Of a stretch of DNA of 64,000 bases, positions 48,952 through 59,554 are shown piece by piece. The notes below the pieces were generated by a model, which did not search any database, was not told where the DNA came from, and saw nothing but the letters and a program-made list of their open reading frames with translations. The stretch spans positions 62,001 to 126,000 of the forward strand of contig NZ_LLZC01000018.1 of NCBI RefSeq assembly GCF_001461825.1, read 5' to 3'. A program made the position numbers and the translations under genes. Source of the DNA: Bacillus velezensis. Lineage in GTDB: Bacteria > Bacillota > Bacilli > Bacillales > Bacillaceae. How positions within the stretch are numbered: the stretch's first letter is position 1; each line of letters begins with the position of its first letter.

Positions 48952-50496
48952 TTAACGGCTTTGTTTGAGCTGAAATTCACTGATGACGTCAAATTCATCT
49001 TTGAGCTTGTCATACAGCCGCTCGTATAAGTAAAACAGCTCAATATATGTTTCGCTGTTTTTGACGTTCGGTTCATGGCGGTGAGAAATTCTGATCCAGT
49101 CCTGAACATCCTCGATCCGTTCCATTTCGCCAAGGCTGTGCAAAGCGAGAACGGCCGCTCCGAGCGCCGAGGCTTCGTAACTTTCCGGAACGAGGACTTC
49201 CCGTCCCATCGTATCGGACAAAATCTGCCTCCAAAGCGGTGATCTCGCAAATCCTCCCGAAGCCCGCACGTCTTTTGCGGGGCCCGCCAAATCTCTCAGT
49301 GCGACACCGATTGAAAAGACGCTCATGATGACGCCTTCCAGCACCGCTCTGATAAAATGCTCCCGTTTATGGCGGAGGCTGATGCCGAAAAACGTTCCGC
49401 GGGCATTCGGATTCCAAAACGGCGCGCGCTCCCCTGATAAAAACGGCAGAAACAGCAATCCCTCAGAGCCTGCGGGCACTTTATCAGCGATATCAATCAT
49501 TAAATCGTACGGATCAATGCCGAGCCGCTTCGCCGTTTCGACTTCCGGAGAAGCGAATTCGTCTCGAAGCCAGCGCAGCATAATGCCTCCGTTATTCGTC
49601 GGGCCTCCGATGACCCAATGCTTGTCAGTCAGCGCGTAACAGAATGTCCGCGCTTTTTCATCCGTAATCGGCGCATCCGTCACCGAACGCACGGCTCCGC
49701 TCGTTCCGATCGTAACGGCCACTTCGCCTTTGCCGATCGCGCCGACTCCAAGGTTGGCGAGCACGCCGTCATTTGCGCCGATAATAAACGGTGTATCCGC
49801 ATGAATGCCCATCCGTGCAGCGATTTCCGGCGCAAGGCCGCGCAGCTGATGAGTGGTCGGCACGATGTCCGACAGCTGATCTTCCCGGATTCCGGCAATC
49901 CGGAGCGCTTCTTCATCCCAGGAAAGCGTATCTAAACGGAACAGCCCCGTTGCCGAAGCGATCGAATAATCGACGACATAAGTTCCGAAAAACTCGTGCA
50001 GAATATATTCTTTAATACTGATGAATTTGGCGGTTTTCGCGAATGTCTCCTTGTCCTGTTCTTTCATCCACACAATTTTGGAAAGCGGAGACATCGGGTG
50101 AATCGGCGTACCCGTTCTTTTATAAATATCAAAACCGTTCATCTCTTTTAAAATCCGTTTTGATTGCTCGGCGCTGCGGTTGTCCGCCCAAATGATGCTT
50201 TTGGTCAGCAGGCCGCCGTTTTGATCGACAGCTATCAATGAGTGCATGGCGGTGCTGATGCCGATTGCAAGCAGATTGTCAGGACTCAGTCCGGCCTTTG
50301 TGACGGCGCCCCTGATGCTTCCGATAACCGCTTCCAAAATGTGCTCAGGATCCTGCTCGGCCCATGCCGGTTTTGGCTGTATTAAATCATAGTGAACCGA
50401 ATGCTTGGCTAACACTTTGCCTCTTGGTCCGAACAGAACGGCTTTCGTACTGGTCGTGCCGATATCCAGACCGATAACAGCTTGGGTTTCTTTCAT
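48952..50496 (-). CDS. gluconate kinase-type FGGY kinase
   Basis: 514 residues. FGGY carbohydrate kinase: GLDIGTTSTKAVLFGPRG at the N-terminus binds phosphate, GISTAMHSLIAVD and KRTGTPIHPMSPLSKI are shared closely with B. subtilis GntK, GANDGVLANLGVGAI near residue 244 holds the catalytic Asp, and ASGGFARSPLWRQILSD is the second FGGY signature. Makes 6-phosphogluconate from gluconate if the specificity holds. Weak ribosome site GGCGGGAT. Lies between rpiR-type regulator and permease on the minus strand. Confidence 0.87.
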   Translation of the reverse strand: MKETQAVIGLDIGTTSTKAVLFGPRGKVLAKHSVHYDLIQPKPAWAEQDPEHILEAVIGSIRGAVTKAGLSPDNLLAIGISTAMHSLIAVDQNGGLLTKSIIWADNRSAEQSKRILKEMNGFDIYKRTGTPIHPMSPLSKIVWMKEQDKETFAKTAKFISIKEYILHEFFGTYVVDYSIASATGLFRLDTLSWDEEALRIAGIREDQLSDIVPTTHQLRGLAPEIAARMGIHADTPFIIGANDGVLANLGVGAIGKGEVAVTIGTSGAVRSVTDAPITDEKARTFCYALTDKHWVIGGPTNNGGIMLRWLRDEFASPEVETAKRLGIDPYDLMIDIADKVPAGSEGLLFLPFLSGERAPFWNPNARGTFFGISLRHKREHFIRAVLEGVIMSVFSIGVALRDLAGPAKDVRASGGFARSPLWRQILSDTMGREVLVPESYEASALGAAVLALHSLGEMERIEDVQDWIRISHRHEPNVKNSETYIELFYLYERLYDKLKDEFDVISEFQLKQSR

Positions 50497-50671
50497 AATA
50501 TATCCCGCCTAATCTGATTGAATAATAAGATAGATTGATAATGTATGCCCTTACAAAGTCAATTATAGGAATAATTTTTTTATAAATCAACGATGAAGAA
50601 GAAAATTTTTTTCATAAAATTGCCTCAATTCCCGCTGTATCGGCATTCTCTCTTTTGAAAAATAAATATTC

Positions 50672-50685
50672 AGAAAGCGATTACA
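50672..50685 (-). promoter_or_regulatory. cre site upstream of the gluconate kinase gene
   Basis: On the minus strand TGTAATCGCTTTCT matches 13 of 14 cre positions. It overlaps the end of the regulator gene. A perfect ACAAACGTTTGT palindrome (50684-50695) adjoins it. Confidence 0.65.
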
Positions 50686-51538
50686 AACGTTTGTGCGCGA
50701 TCATTTTTCTGATTTGCTGCAAGTTGGCGAGCGTTTTCTCCTGCCGCAGCCGGGCCGTGGCGAAATACAGTGTATCAATGACCGACAGCTGGGCAAGCCT
50801 TGCGGACATTGCTTCCGTTCTGAAAGCCGTCTCCCTTGTTGACGTATACAGCACCACGTCGGAAATCTGGGTGAGCGGCGACTTTTGGTAGCTTGTAATG
50901 CCGATCGTACCGGCGCCGAGCGATTTGGCCATTTTCACCGCGTCAAGCACGTCCTTATTGCTTCCCGAATGAGAAATGCCGATGACTGCGCTTTCGGGAC
51001 CGAGAAGACCCGCTGACATCGCCTGAAAGTGAGAATCTGTGTGCGCGATGCAATTTATACCCGTACGCATAAATTTATGATACGCGTCTGTGGCGATCAG
51101 TCCGGAACCGCCGTTTCCGTAAAATTCAATTCTGTCTGCGCGGTGGATCATTTCTACCGCTTTTTCAACGTCGGCCGGATCTAATAATTGAAAGGTATCG
51201 GTCAGACCGGAAATGTTTGTGCGGAAAACTTTCTGGATGATGACTTCGATATCGTCGTCGGGGCTCATTTCTTCATGAATGTGCTGCACCGGCTCCTGAA
51301 CGATCTCCTGAGCAAGCGCGATTTTTAAATCCTGATAGCCGGAAAAACCGAGCCGTTTGCACAGCCTGAAAATCGTCGCTTCAGAGCTTTTCGTTTTTTC
51401 CGCCAGCTGAATGATGGAAAGGTGAACCACGTCTTTCGGTTCCTTCACGATATGGTCTGCAATCGCTCTCAATTTTGGCGACAAACCTTTGCTGGCCGCC
51501 TGAATCTTCCCGATGCTGCTTGAATTCACAGGGGTCAT
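50681..51538 (-). CDS. RpiR-family regulator (HTH-SIS)
   Basis: 285 residues: N-terminal RpiR helix-turn-helix (LSIIQLAEKTKSSEATIFRL, residues about 40-60) and C-terminal SIS sugar-phosphate-binding domain (IEFYGNGGSGLIATDAYHKF; GISHSGSNKDVLDAVKMAK; GITSYQKSPL). Ribosome site GGGAGG. First gene of the regulator-kinase-permease set; probably senses 6-phosphogluconate or a related sugar phosphate and regulates the downstream genes. The canonical Bacillus gluconate operon uses GntR instead, so this is a differently controlled cluster. Confidence 0.88.
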   Translation of the reverse strand: MTPVNSSSIGKIQAASKGLSPKLRAIADHIVKEPKDVVHLSIIQLAEKTKSSEATIFRLCKRLGFSGYQDLKIALAQEIVQEPVQHIHEEMSPDDDIEVIIQKVFRTNISGLTDTFQLLDPADVEKAVEMIHRADRIEFYGNGGSGLIATDAYHKFMRTGINCIAHTDSHFQAMSAGLLGPESAVIGISHSGSNKDVLDAVKMAKSLGAGTIGITSYQKSPLTQISDVVLYTSTRETAFRTEAMSARLAQLSVIDTLYFATARLRQEKTLANLQQIRKMIAHKRL

Positions 51539-51559
51539 GCTATAACCTCCCTACTTGAA

Positions 51560-51573
51560 TGTAAACGCATACT
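51560..51573 (-). promoter_or_regulatory. cre-like sequence upstream of the rpiR-type gene
   Basis: TGTAAACGCATACT on the plus strand is a degenerate cre match 22 bases before the regulator start; weaker than the other cre sites here. Confidence 0.35.
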
Positions 51574-51689
51574 TTTATGATAAAGCAAGTTTCAATATAA
51601 GGAAAACAGAATTTTAAAATTGTTTTTTCAATTTTGTATATAAAAAAAGAGAAAAAGCCGCCGATGATAGAAAGTGAGGAGGCACCTGA

Positions 51690-51848
51690 ATGAAAAAAGT
51701 ATGGATTCTCGTCATATCATTCGGCATTGCGCTTGCGCTGTTTTTATACGCAAACACAAAGGTGAAAGCGGAAAGCGCGGCGCCCGGAAAGCAAAGCCTT
51801 GTGTCCGGATTTCAGCTGAAATTTCCGAATCACCGGGTAGGACAATAG
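51690..51848 (+). CDS. 52-aa exported or membrane-anchored peptide
   Basis: Short gene with an excellent ribosome site (GTGAGGAGG, nine bases before ATG). The product starts MKKVWILVISFGIALALFLY, a clean signal/anchor segment, followed by ANTKVKAESAAPGKQSLVSG and a C-terminal FQLKFPNHRVGQ. AKV-type AXA-like sites (VKA) could allow signal peptidase cleavage, releasing a peptide of about 28 residues. No family recognised. It lies between the divergent rpiR-type gene and the T-box promoter. Confidence 0.65.
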   Translation: MKKVWILVISFGIALALFLYANTKVKAESAAPGKQSLVSGFQLKFPNHRVGQ

Positions 51849-51864
51849 GCGGCAAAAATTAGTA

Positions 51865-51893
51865 TTGACTTTGAAAATAGAAGACTGTATATT
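51865..51893 (+). promoter_or_regulatory. promoter of the yvbW T-box transcript
   Basis: TTGACT (51865-51870), a 17-base spacer ending in TG, and TATATT (51888-51893). Confidence 0.75.
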
Positions 51894-51904
51894 ATGATAC
51901 TATA

Positions 51905-52205
51905 TTCAGAAAATAAAAACTCAAGAGATTCATTTAACATAAAACACTGTGAACGGGAGCAGTAAAAGAATCCAATCAGAAAAAGAGAGCCGCGGGTTGG
52001 TGCAACGCGGACTGATTGTTCTTTGAACTCGCCCGGAAGTGGCAGGGCGGAACGGAATTGTCGGAATATTCCCTATGTCCTAACGGCTGACCTTCGTTAA
52101 AAGGTTTTTAAGCTGGATTCCGGATATTTCGGGATCAACAAGAGTGGTACCGCGGCTGCCTGAGGCACGCCGTCTCTTTTCCTAAAGAGGCGGCGTGCTT
52201 TTTTA
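51905..52205 (+). promoter_or_regulatory. T-box riboswitch of yvbW (probably leucine)
   Basis: The 393-base gap before yvbW holds a full T-box leader. AGCAGTAAAAGAA near 51957 fits the AG-bulge region of stem I, GAACTCGCC near 52025 gives CTC (52028-52030) as candidate specifier (Leu), AGAGTGGTACCGCGG at 52141-52155 is the T-box that pairs with the tRNA acceptor end, and a strong terminator follows. Uncharged tRNA would favour readthrough into the amino acid permease. Confidence 0.92.
52165..52204 (+). terminator. T-box terminator
   Basis: GCACGCCGTCTCTTT and AAAGAGGCGGCGTGC pair with one mismatch, followed by six T; the conditional terminator of the T-box. Confidence 0.92.
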
Positions 52206-52241
52206 TGTGATGAACACTTTTTGCGAGAGGGCGTGTGATAG

Positions 52242-53582
52242 ATGGAAAAGGACAAGCAAACGTTAAAACGGACGATGTCGTCCAGACACATTATGATGAT
52301 GGCGCTTGGAGGCGCAATCGGGGCCGGGCTCTTTAAAGGCAGCAGCACGGCGATTGATGAAGCGGGGCCGTCCGTGCTGTTGGCCTACCTCCTCGGCGGA
52401 ATCATTCTGCTGTTTATTATGCAAGGGCTGGCCGAAATGGCAGTCAGAAACAAACATGCAAGGACGTTCCGTGATTTGGTTCAGCAGTCGCTCGGATCGT
52501 ACGCTGCATACTTTTTAGATTGGATCTATTGGAAAATGTGGGTGCTCAATATTGCCGCGGAGGCGGTCGTAGCCGCCATTTTCATTCAATATTGGCTGCC
52601 GGAATGTCCGATATGGATACTGGCTCTGATCATTTCCATCGTGGTGACGGTCGTAAACATGCTTTCTGTGAAACTGTTTGCCGAGACGGAGTACTGGCTC
52701 GCGCTTATTAAAATTACAGTGATTGTCATCTTTATTTTATGCGGTATTCTGCTTTTATTTTTCTCATTCGGCAATCACACGGCGCCGGGGCTGTCTCATT
52801 TAACGGATCACGGAGGGTTTTTCCCGCATGGAGCGGGGGGTGTCATTACGGCGATGCTCGTCGTGATCTACTCATACGGCGGAACGGAAATCATCGGCGT
52901 CACGCTGGCGGAGACAAAAAATCCCGAAAAGGTGATCCCGAAAGCTGTCCGAAGCACGTTAACGCGGATTGTCGCTTTTTACTTGCTGCCGTTCTTCATC
53001 ATCGTCAGCCTGATTCCTTGGAATCAAGTCAACAGCGTTCCGGAAAGCCCGTTTGTCATAGTATTTAAGATGATCGGAATTCCGGGTGCCGACCATATTA
53101 TGAATGCCGTCATTCTTCTTGCGATTATCTCGTCTATGAATTCGGGACTGTACGGATCATCCCGCGTCTTGTTTACGCAGGCTTCTGACGGCCGGTTGCC
53201 GAAAATTTTTTCAAAACTATCGAAGAAAAAGGTTCCCGTCTATGCGATTCTGACTTGTACGTCATTTTTATATGTAGGCGTCCTGATTTCTTTATTCGCA
53301 GGAAGCCGGACGTTTAATTATTTGATGGGTTCACTCGGCTATACCGTGCTGTTCATCTGGCTGATTATCGGATTCGCCCATTTGAAATCAAGAAAACATT
53401 CAACAGAACAGCCGGCTTATTACGTCAAATGGTTCCCGTACACGACATGGTTCGCGGTGCTTGCGCTTTTGGCCATCCTGATCGGCGTAATTGCGACGAC
53501 ATCCATCGTCATCACATGCATCACTGCGGCCATCTATCTCCTCATTACGGCTGCGTATCTTGTGAAAGGGAGACGTCAATAA
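52242..53582 (+). CDS. yvbW: YvbW, amino acid permease (APC family)
   Basis: 446 residues, about 12 membrane segments. The opening SSRHIMMMALGGAIGAGLFKGS is the APC/AAT-family substrate-binding motif in helix I, and GGTEIIGVTLAETKNPEKVIPKA after helix VI is equally typical. Placed behind a T-box, so expression rises when the cognate tRNA is uncharged; leucine import is the best guess from the CTC specifier. Ribosome site GCGAGAGG is modest. Confidence 0.92.
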   Translation: MEKDKQTLKRTMSSRHIMMMALGGAIGAGLFKGSSTAIDEAGPSVLLAYLLGGIILLFIMQGLAEMAVRNKHARTFRDLVQQSLGSYAAYFLDWIYWKMWVLNIAAEAVVAAIFIQYWLPECPIWILALIISIVVTVVNMLSVKLFAETEYWLALIKITVIVIFILCGILLLFFSFGNHTAPGLSHLTDHGGFFPHGAGGVITAMLVVIYSYGGTEIIGVTLAETKNPEKVIPKAVRSTLTRIVAFYLLPFFIIVSLIPWNQVNSVPESPFVIVFKMIGIPGADHIMNAVILLAIISSMNSGLYGSSRVLFTQASDGRLPKIFSKLSKKKVPVYAILTCTSFLYVGVLISLFAGSRTFNYLMGSLGYTVLFIWLIIGFAHLKSRKHSTEQPAYYVKWFPYTTWFAVLALLAILIGVIATTSIVITCITAAIYLLITAAYLVKGRRQ

Positions 53583-53585
53583 ATA

Positions 53586-53618
53586 AAAAAACTCTTGCCC
53601 CGCGGCAAGAGTTTTTTT
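53586..53618. terminator. terminator between yvbW and yvbV
   Basis: AAACTCTTGCC and GGCAAGAGTTT form a perfect stem with A and T runs; overlaps the yvbV stop on the other strand. Confidence 0.92.
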
Positions 53619-54534
53619 AATGAACGGCCTTTTTTTCTGCGGCCAGAGCAGGTGTTTTCAGTTTCTTCGGTGTTATATTCACTAAACAAATGCTTGTGAC
53701 GATCAGAAGCAGTCCGGCTAAAAGGCTGACGGTCAGCGGCTCATGCAGGAATATCGAGCTGACGACAATGGATATGAGCGGGATCAGGAAGGTGTAAGAG
53801 GCAACCTTGCTTGCTTCCCCTGAACCGACAAGCGTAAAAAAGGCGAGCCAGCCGAGCGCGATAACAAAAACTGAAATGAACAGAAGGCTGAGAATGAACG
53901 GAGCTTTCCATTGAATGGCTGAAAAGCTTTCTGAAAAATGGCCGGAGCTGACAAGCAGCACGCCGCCGATCAGAAGCTGAAGAGCGACCATCCAGATAGA
54001 ATCCGCGCGTCCGCCCGTTCTTTTCACATATACCGTGCCGAGCGCCCAGCTGACCGCAGAGCCTAAGGCCAAAAGAATGCCGGCGATGGAAATATGGCCT
54101 CCGAAACCGGCTGCGCTGATGACGGCGACACCGGCAAAGCCCAGAATAAGACCGGCTATTTTTAAAGGATACATCGATTCCCCGAGCCACAGCCAAGAAA
54201 AAACGCCCATTAAAACCGGCTGGAAAAACACGATGGCTGAAAATAAGCCGGCAGGCAGGTAATTCAATCCGACCGTTTGCAGGCCGTAAAATAAAGTAAT
54301 ATTTAAAATGGCAGAAATAAGATAGATCGGCCACGTTTCTTTAAAACGCAGCTTTTTAAAACGGGGCAGCGCCACCATTAATAATAGAAGTCCGCCGATC
54401 AGCGTGCGGATTCCGGCAAACAGAAGAGGCGGCGAATAGGCAAGCGCGGCCTTTGTCAGCGGCCAGTTAATTCCCCATACCGTGACTAGAAACGCCAGCA
54501 TAAGAGCCGTCTGTATTTTCGAAAGCTGTTTCAC
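53617..54534 (-). CDS. yvbV: YvbV, EamA/DMT-family transporter
   Basis: 305 residues, two EamA repeats of five membrane segments each (first about residues 8-137, second about 148-290); VTVWGINWPLTKAAL opens the first repeat and GSAVSWALGTVYVKR the second. Start taken at the GTG nine bases after AAGGAG; a GTG three codons earlier overlaps that ribosome site. Length equals B. subtilis YvbV. Probably exports a metabolite; substrate unknown. Divergent from the LysR-type gene yvbU, which may regulate it. Confidence 0.9.
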   Translation of the reverse strand: MKQLSKIQTALMLAFLVTVWGINWPLTKAALAYSPPLLFAGIRTLIGGLLLLMVALPRFKKLRFKETWPIYLISAILNITLFYGLQTVGLNYLPAGLFSAIVFFQPVLMGVFSWLWLGESMYPLKIAGLILGFAGVAVISAAGFGGHISIAGILLALGSAVSWALGTVYVKRTGGRADSIWMVALQLLIGGVLLVSSGHFSESFSAIQWKAPFILSLLFISVFVIALGWLAFFTLVGSGEASKVASYTFLIPLISIVVSSIFLHEPLTVSLLAGLLLIVTSICLVNITPKKLKTPALAAEKKAVH

Positions 54535-54631
54535 GTCGTTCACTCCTTGTAGAACAATTCCATCATATGATACGGTAATCAGTAAGATAAATAAAATGAA
54601 TCTTTTTTATAAGGAGCATAAGTAAAACGTT

Positions 54632-55525
54632 ATGACGATTACACAACTGCGGGTTTTTGTTCAAATCGCTGAAACGGGAAGCTTTACAAAAGCGGGGCAG
54701 GCGCTGAATATGACGCAGCCCGCTGTCAGCCATGCCATCTCTGCGCTTGAGTCAGAGCTCGGCATCAAGCTGATCATCCGCGAGCGCCGCAACGGCGTAA
54801 GGCTCACGGACACGGGCGGAAAAATTCTCGTCCATATCAGAGAGGTGCTCAAAGGCATAGAAAAAGCCGAGCAGCTGGCGGCCGCGGAAAGAGGGCTTGA
54901 ACAGGGAACGATACACATCGGCACATTTCCGGCCGCTTCCGCTTATTTCATTCCAAAGCTGATCAGCGTGTTTAAAAAACGGTATCCGAAGCTTGAACTG
55001 GTGCTTCATGAAGGAACGGCGGACGAAGTAAAAGAATGGCTGCAATCCCGGATGATTGACGCGGGCATTCTGCTGTTCCCGACAGAGGATATGGATTACT
55101 TTCTGCTGAAAAAAGACAAAATGGCAGCGGTTATGCATAAAGACCATCCTCTCGCCGCACGCTCAACCGTAACGATAAAAGATCTGGACGGTGAACCGAT
55201 GGTGGTTTGCGAAGGCGGTTACACGTCACCTTTTGCAGGCCTGTTTAAACAAGCCGGTGCCGAACTTTGCGCCGCCTTTACCGTGTTTAATGTCAGCACG
55301 TCCATCAATATGGTGCGGGAGGGGTTGGGCATGGCAATCTTATCCGATATGTCCATGGCCGGCAATCCCCTCCCGGAAGAAGTGGTGATTAAAGAGTTTG
55401 CGCCGGATGTATTCAGGGAGGTGCAGCTGGCGGTTCCTTCCATGAAAGACGCATCACTTGCCGCCAAGCTTTTTATTGATGTCGCCGAGGAGCTGTTCAT
55501 CCGTAAGAAAACCGCCGCTGACTGA
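54632..55525 (+). CDS. yvbU: YvbU, LysR-family regulator
   Basis: 297 residues. N-terminal LysR winged helix (LRVFVQIAETGSFTKAGQALNMTQPAVSHAISALE, residues about 5-39; quoted in parts), then the periplasmic-binding-type effector domain (GTIHIGTFPAASAYFIPKL; AVMHKDHPLA; VREGLGMAIL). Divergent from yvbV with a 97-base spacer, the common layout of LysR regulator and target. Signal unknown. Confidence 0.9.
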   Translation: MTITQLRVFVQIAETGSFTKAGQALNMTQPAVSHAISALESELGIKLIIRERRNGVRLTDTGGKILVHIREVLKGIEKAEQLAAAERGLEQGTIHIGTFPAASAYFIPKLISVFKKRYPKLELVLHEGTADEVKEWLQSRMIDAGILLFPTEDMDYFLLKKDKMAAVMHKDHPLAARSTVTIKDLDGEPMVVCEGGYTSPFAGLFKQAGAELCAAFTVFNVSTSINMVREGLGMAILSDMSMAGNPLPEEVVIKEFAPDVFREVQLAVPSMKDASLAAKLFIDVAEELFIRKKTAAD

Positions 55526-55638
55526 TTGTTCGAAGATCATCGAATCAAATTGTTTAACTCACGGGAAAAGCTGTGGTAAGGTGTGTGGTAGAGACCTTGT
55601 TTAAGATCTGCTTACACTAAACCGCAAAGGAGAAAACG

Positions 55639-56646
55639 ATGGCTGAACATACATTGAAAGATACTGCGTTTTCCGTATTGAATTTATCGCCGGTCGTACA
55701 GGGAGGAACGGTTGCTGAATCGTTCCGCAACAGCATGGATTTAGCGCGCCGCGCCGAGGAGTGGGGCTATAACCGCTATTGGCTTGCGGAGCATCATAAT
55801 ATAGAAGGAGTTGCCAGCTCGGCAACAGCGGTGCTGATCGGCCACATCGCCGGCGGCACGAAAAAAATCCGCGTCGGTTCTGGGGGTATTATGCTGCCGA
55901 ATCATTCTTCACTTGTGATCGCGGAGCAATTCGGAACCCTTGAAACGTTATATCCGGGGCGGATTGACCTGGGGCTCGGACGCGCGCCGGGAACCGACCA
56001 ATTAACGGCGAGAGCCTTACGAAGAAACATAAACAGCGGGGAAGATTTTCCGGAGCAGCTTGAAGAATTGAGAAATTACTTCAAACCGTCAGGCAATGTG
56101 CGCAATCAAGTCCGCGCCATTCCGGGCGAAGGGCTGGACGTGCCGATCTGGCTTCTGGGCTCAAGCGGCTTCAGCGCGCGTCTTGCGGGAGAGCTCGGGC
56201 TTCCGTTCGCCTTTGCGGCTCACTTTTCACCGAAAAACACCGTGCCCGCCCTTGAGCTGTACCGCAGCTCCTTCCGTCCGTCAGACGTACTCGATCAACC
56301 GTACGCGATGGTCGGCGTCACCGTCATTGCCGCCGATACGGATGAAAAGGCGGAGCATCTGGCAACATCGCATTATCAAAGATTTTTAGACCTCGTCCGC
56401 GGCACGCCGAACCAGCTGAAGCCTCCTGTTGAAGACATGGATCAAATCTGGTCGCCGTATGAAAAAGCGATGGTTAATGATCAGCTCAGTTCAACGATCG
56501 TCGGCGGACCGGAGCGTGTGAAGGAAAAGCTGGAAAGCTTCATCCGGACAACACAGGCGGATGAAATCATGGTGAATTCAGAAAGCTTTGAGCATGCCGA
56601 CAGAATGAGATCATTTGAAATCATCGCCGAATTAAAAAACAGCTGA
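55639..56646 (+). CDS. yvbT: YvbT, luciferase-like monooxygenase
   Basis: 335 residues of the bacterial luciferase-like flavin monooxygenase family (alkanal monooxygenase-like group 1): [17 protein letters not shown] near residue 36, [20 protein letters not shown] near residue 79, [20 protein letters not shown] near residue 114 and [20 protein letters not shown] near residue 172. Uses FMNH2 and oxygen; substrate unknown. Start behind AAAGGAG. Confidence 0.9.
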   Translation: MAEHTLKDTAFSVLNLSPVVQGGTVAESFRNSMDLARRAEEWGYNRYWLAEHHNIEGVASSATAVLIGHIAGGTKKIRVGSGGIMLPNHSSLVIAEQFGTLETLYPGRIDLGLGRAPGTDQLTARALRRNINSGEDFPEQLEELRNYFKPSGNVRNQVRAIPGEGLDVPIWLLGSSGFSARLAGELGLPFAFAAHFSPKNTVPALELYRSSFRPSDVLDQPYAMVGVTVIAADTDEKAEHLATSHYQRFLDLVRGTPNQLKPPVEDMDQIWSPYEKAMVNDQLSSTIVGGPERVKEKLESFIRTTQADEIMVNSESFEHADRMRSFEIIAELKNS

Positions 56647-56681
56647 GCAAAAAAAGCAATGTGCCGCGCACATTGCTTTTT
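56647..56681. terminator. terminator between yvbT and araR
   Basis: AAAAAGCAATGTG and CACATTGCTTTTT form a perfect stem around CCGCG with flanking A and T runs. Confidence 0.92.
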
Positions 56682-57935
<1,254 letters not shown>

Positions 57936-57984
57936 GTGGCGATTCTGAAGAAAACAAAGCAACATCAAGCGCCGCACTCAGATT

Positions 57985-57998
57985 TGTAAGCGTTTTTA
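57985..57998 (+). promoter_or_regulatory. cre site of araE
   Basis: TGTAAGCGTTTTTA matches 13 of 14 cre positions, between the AraR boxes and the araE start, at the place known in B. subtilis for catabolite repression of araE. Confidence 0.7.
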
Positions 57999-58026
57999 TT
58001 CTATTATTCGCGGGAGGGTAAAATTC

Positions 58027-59421
58027 ATGAAGAATCACCCGGCACCAATTGGCTCAAATGTACCTGTCACTCGGCAGCATTCCAAGTGGTTTGTCATTCT
58101 CATCTCATGCGCGGCCGGACTGGGAGGGCTTTTGTACGGTTATGACACGGCGGTGATTTCCGGCGCCATCGGTTTCCTGAAAGATTTGTACCGCTTAAGT
58201 CCTTTTATGGAAGGGCTCGTGATTTCAAGCATAATGATCGGCGGTGTTTTCGGCGTCGGGATTTCCGGATTTTTGAGCGACCGTTTCGGACGGAGAAAGA
58301 TTTTGATGGCAGCGGCGCTGTTGTTTGCGGTGTCAGCGGTTGTCTCTGCGCTTTCTCAAAGTGTGTCTTCCTTAGTGATCGCCAGAGTCATCGGCGGTCT
58401 GGGAATCGGCATGGGCTCCTCGCTTTCTGTCACGTATATTACCGAAGCCGCTCCGCCGGCAATACGCGGCAGTCTGTCTTCACTGTATCAGCTGTTTACG
58501 ATATTAGGGATTTCCGGCACTTATTTTATTAACCTCGCCGTTCAGCAGTCCGGCTCATATGAATGGGGGGTGCACACCGGCTGGCGGTGGATGCTCGCTT
58601 ACGGCATGATTCCGTCCGTCATCTTTTTTATCGTGCTGCTTATCGTGCCTGAAAGCCCGCGCTGGCTTGCGAAAGCGGGGCGCCGGAATGAAGCCCTCGC
58701 CGTGCTGACGCGCATTAACGGCGAGCAGACCGCGAAAGAAGAAATCAAACAAATCGAAACGTCTTTACAATTAGAAAAAATGGGGTCATTGTCTCAGCTG
58801 TTTAAACCGGGGCTGAGAAAAGCGCTTGTGATCGGGATTCTGCTGGCTTTATTCAATCAGGTCATCGGCATGAACGCAATTACGTATTACGGGCCGGAAA
58901 TTTTCAAAATGATGGGCTTCGGACAGAATGCGGGGTTTATCACGACATGCATCGTCGGTGTCGTTGAAGTGATTTTCACCATTATCGCGGTTCTTTTAGT
59001 CGATAAGGTGGGCCGGAAAAAGCTGATGGGGGTCGGATCTGCCTTTATGGCGCTGTTCATGATCTTAATCGGGGCATCCTTTTATTTTCAGCTGGCGAGC
59101 GGTCCGGCTTTAGTCGTCATCATATTGGGATTCGTCGCCGCTTTCTGCGTATCAGTCGGGCCGATTACGTGGATCATGATTTCGGAAATCTTTCCGAACC
59201 ACCTCCGCGCACGCGCCGCCGGTATTGCGACGATATTCTTATGGGGGGCCAACTGGGCGATCGGCCAGTTCGTGCCGATGATGATCAGCGGGTTGGGGCT
59301 CGCGTACACCTTCTGGATATTCGCCGTCATTAATATTCTCTGTTTCTTGTTTGTCGTGACGATCTGCCCTGAGACGAAAAATAAATCATTAGAAGAAATA
59401 GAAAAACTCTGGATAAAATGA
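58027..59421 (+). CDS. araE: arabinose/xylose/galactose:H+ symporter AraE
   Basis: 464 residues, MFS sugar-porter family with 12 membrane segments. Family marks: GGLLYGYDTAVISGAIGFL in helix 1, DRFGRRK in loop 2-3, PESPRWLAKAGR after helix 6, QVIGMNAITYYGPEIF in helix 7 and PETKNKSLEEIE at the end. Imports L-arabinose, D-xylose and D-galactose. Start behind GCGGGAGGG. Controlled by AraR and CcpA sites upstream. Confidence 0.96.
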   Translation: MKNHPAPIGSNVPVTRQHSKWFVILISCAAGLGGLLYGYDTAVISGAIGFLKDLYRLSPFMEGLVISSIMIGGVFGVGISGFLSDRFGRRKILMAAALLFAVSAVVSALSQSVSSLVIARVIGGLGIGMGSSLSVTYITEAAPPAIRGSLSSLYQLFTILGISGTYFINLAVQQSGSYEWGVHTGWRWMLAYGMIPSVIFFIVLLIVPESPRWLAKAGRRNEALAVLTRINGEQTAKEEIKQIETSLQLEKMGSLSQLFKPGLRKALVIGILLALFNQVIGMNAITYYGPEIFKMMGFGQNAGFITTCIVGVVEVIFTIIAVLLVDKVGRKKLMGVGSAFMALFMILIGASFYFQLASGPALVVIILGFVAAFCVSVGPITWIMISEIFPNHLRARAAGIATIFLWGANWAIGQFVPMMISGLGLAYTFWIFAVINILCFLFVVTICPETKNKSLEEIEKLWIK

Positions 59422-59431
59422 AAGCGTTTTA

Positions 59432-59461
59432 CGACAAAAGTCCGCTCCGGCGGGCTTTTGT
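59432..59461 (+). terminator. terminator of araE
   Basis: GACAAAAGTCCGC and GCGGGCTTTTGTC pair with one mismatch around TCCG; the T tract is short. Confidence 0.65.
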
Positions 59462-59554
59462 CTGTCACCTTCATTCCGTTTCTGTATATAATGACTGTAT
59501 CAAGGAGATACTGGGAAATCCTGCGAAGAATGTCGACGAATTGACCTTTAACAG

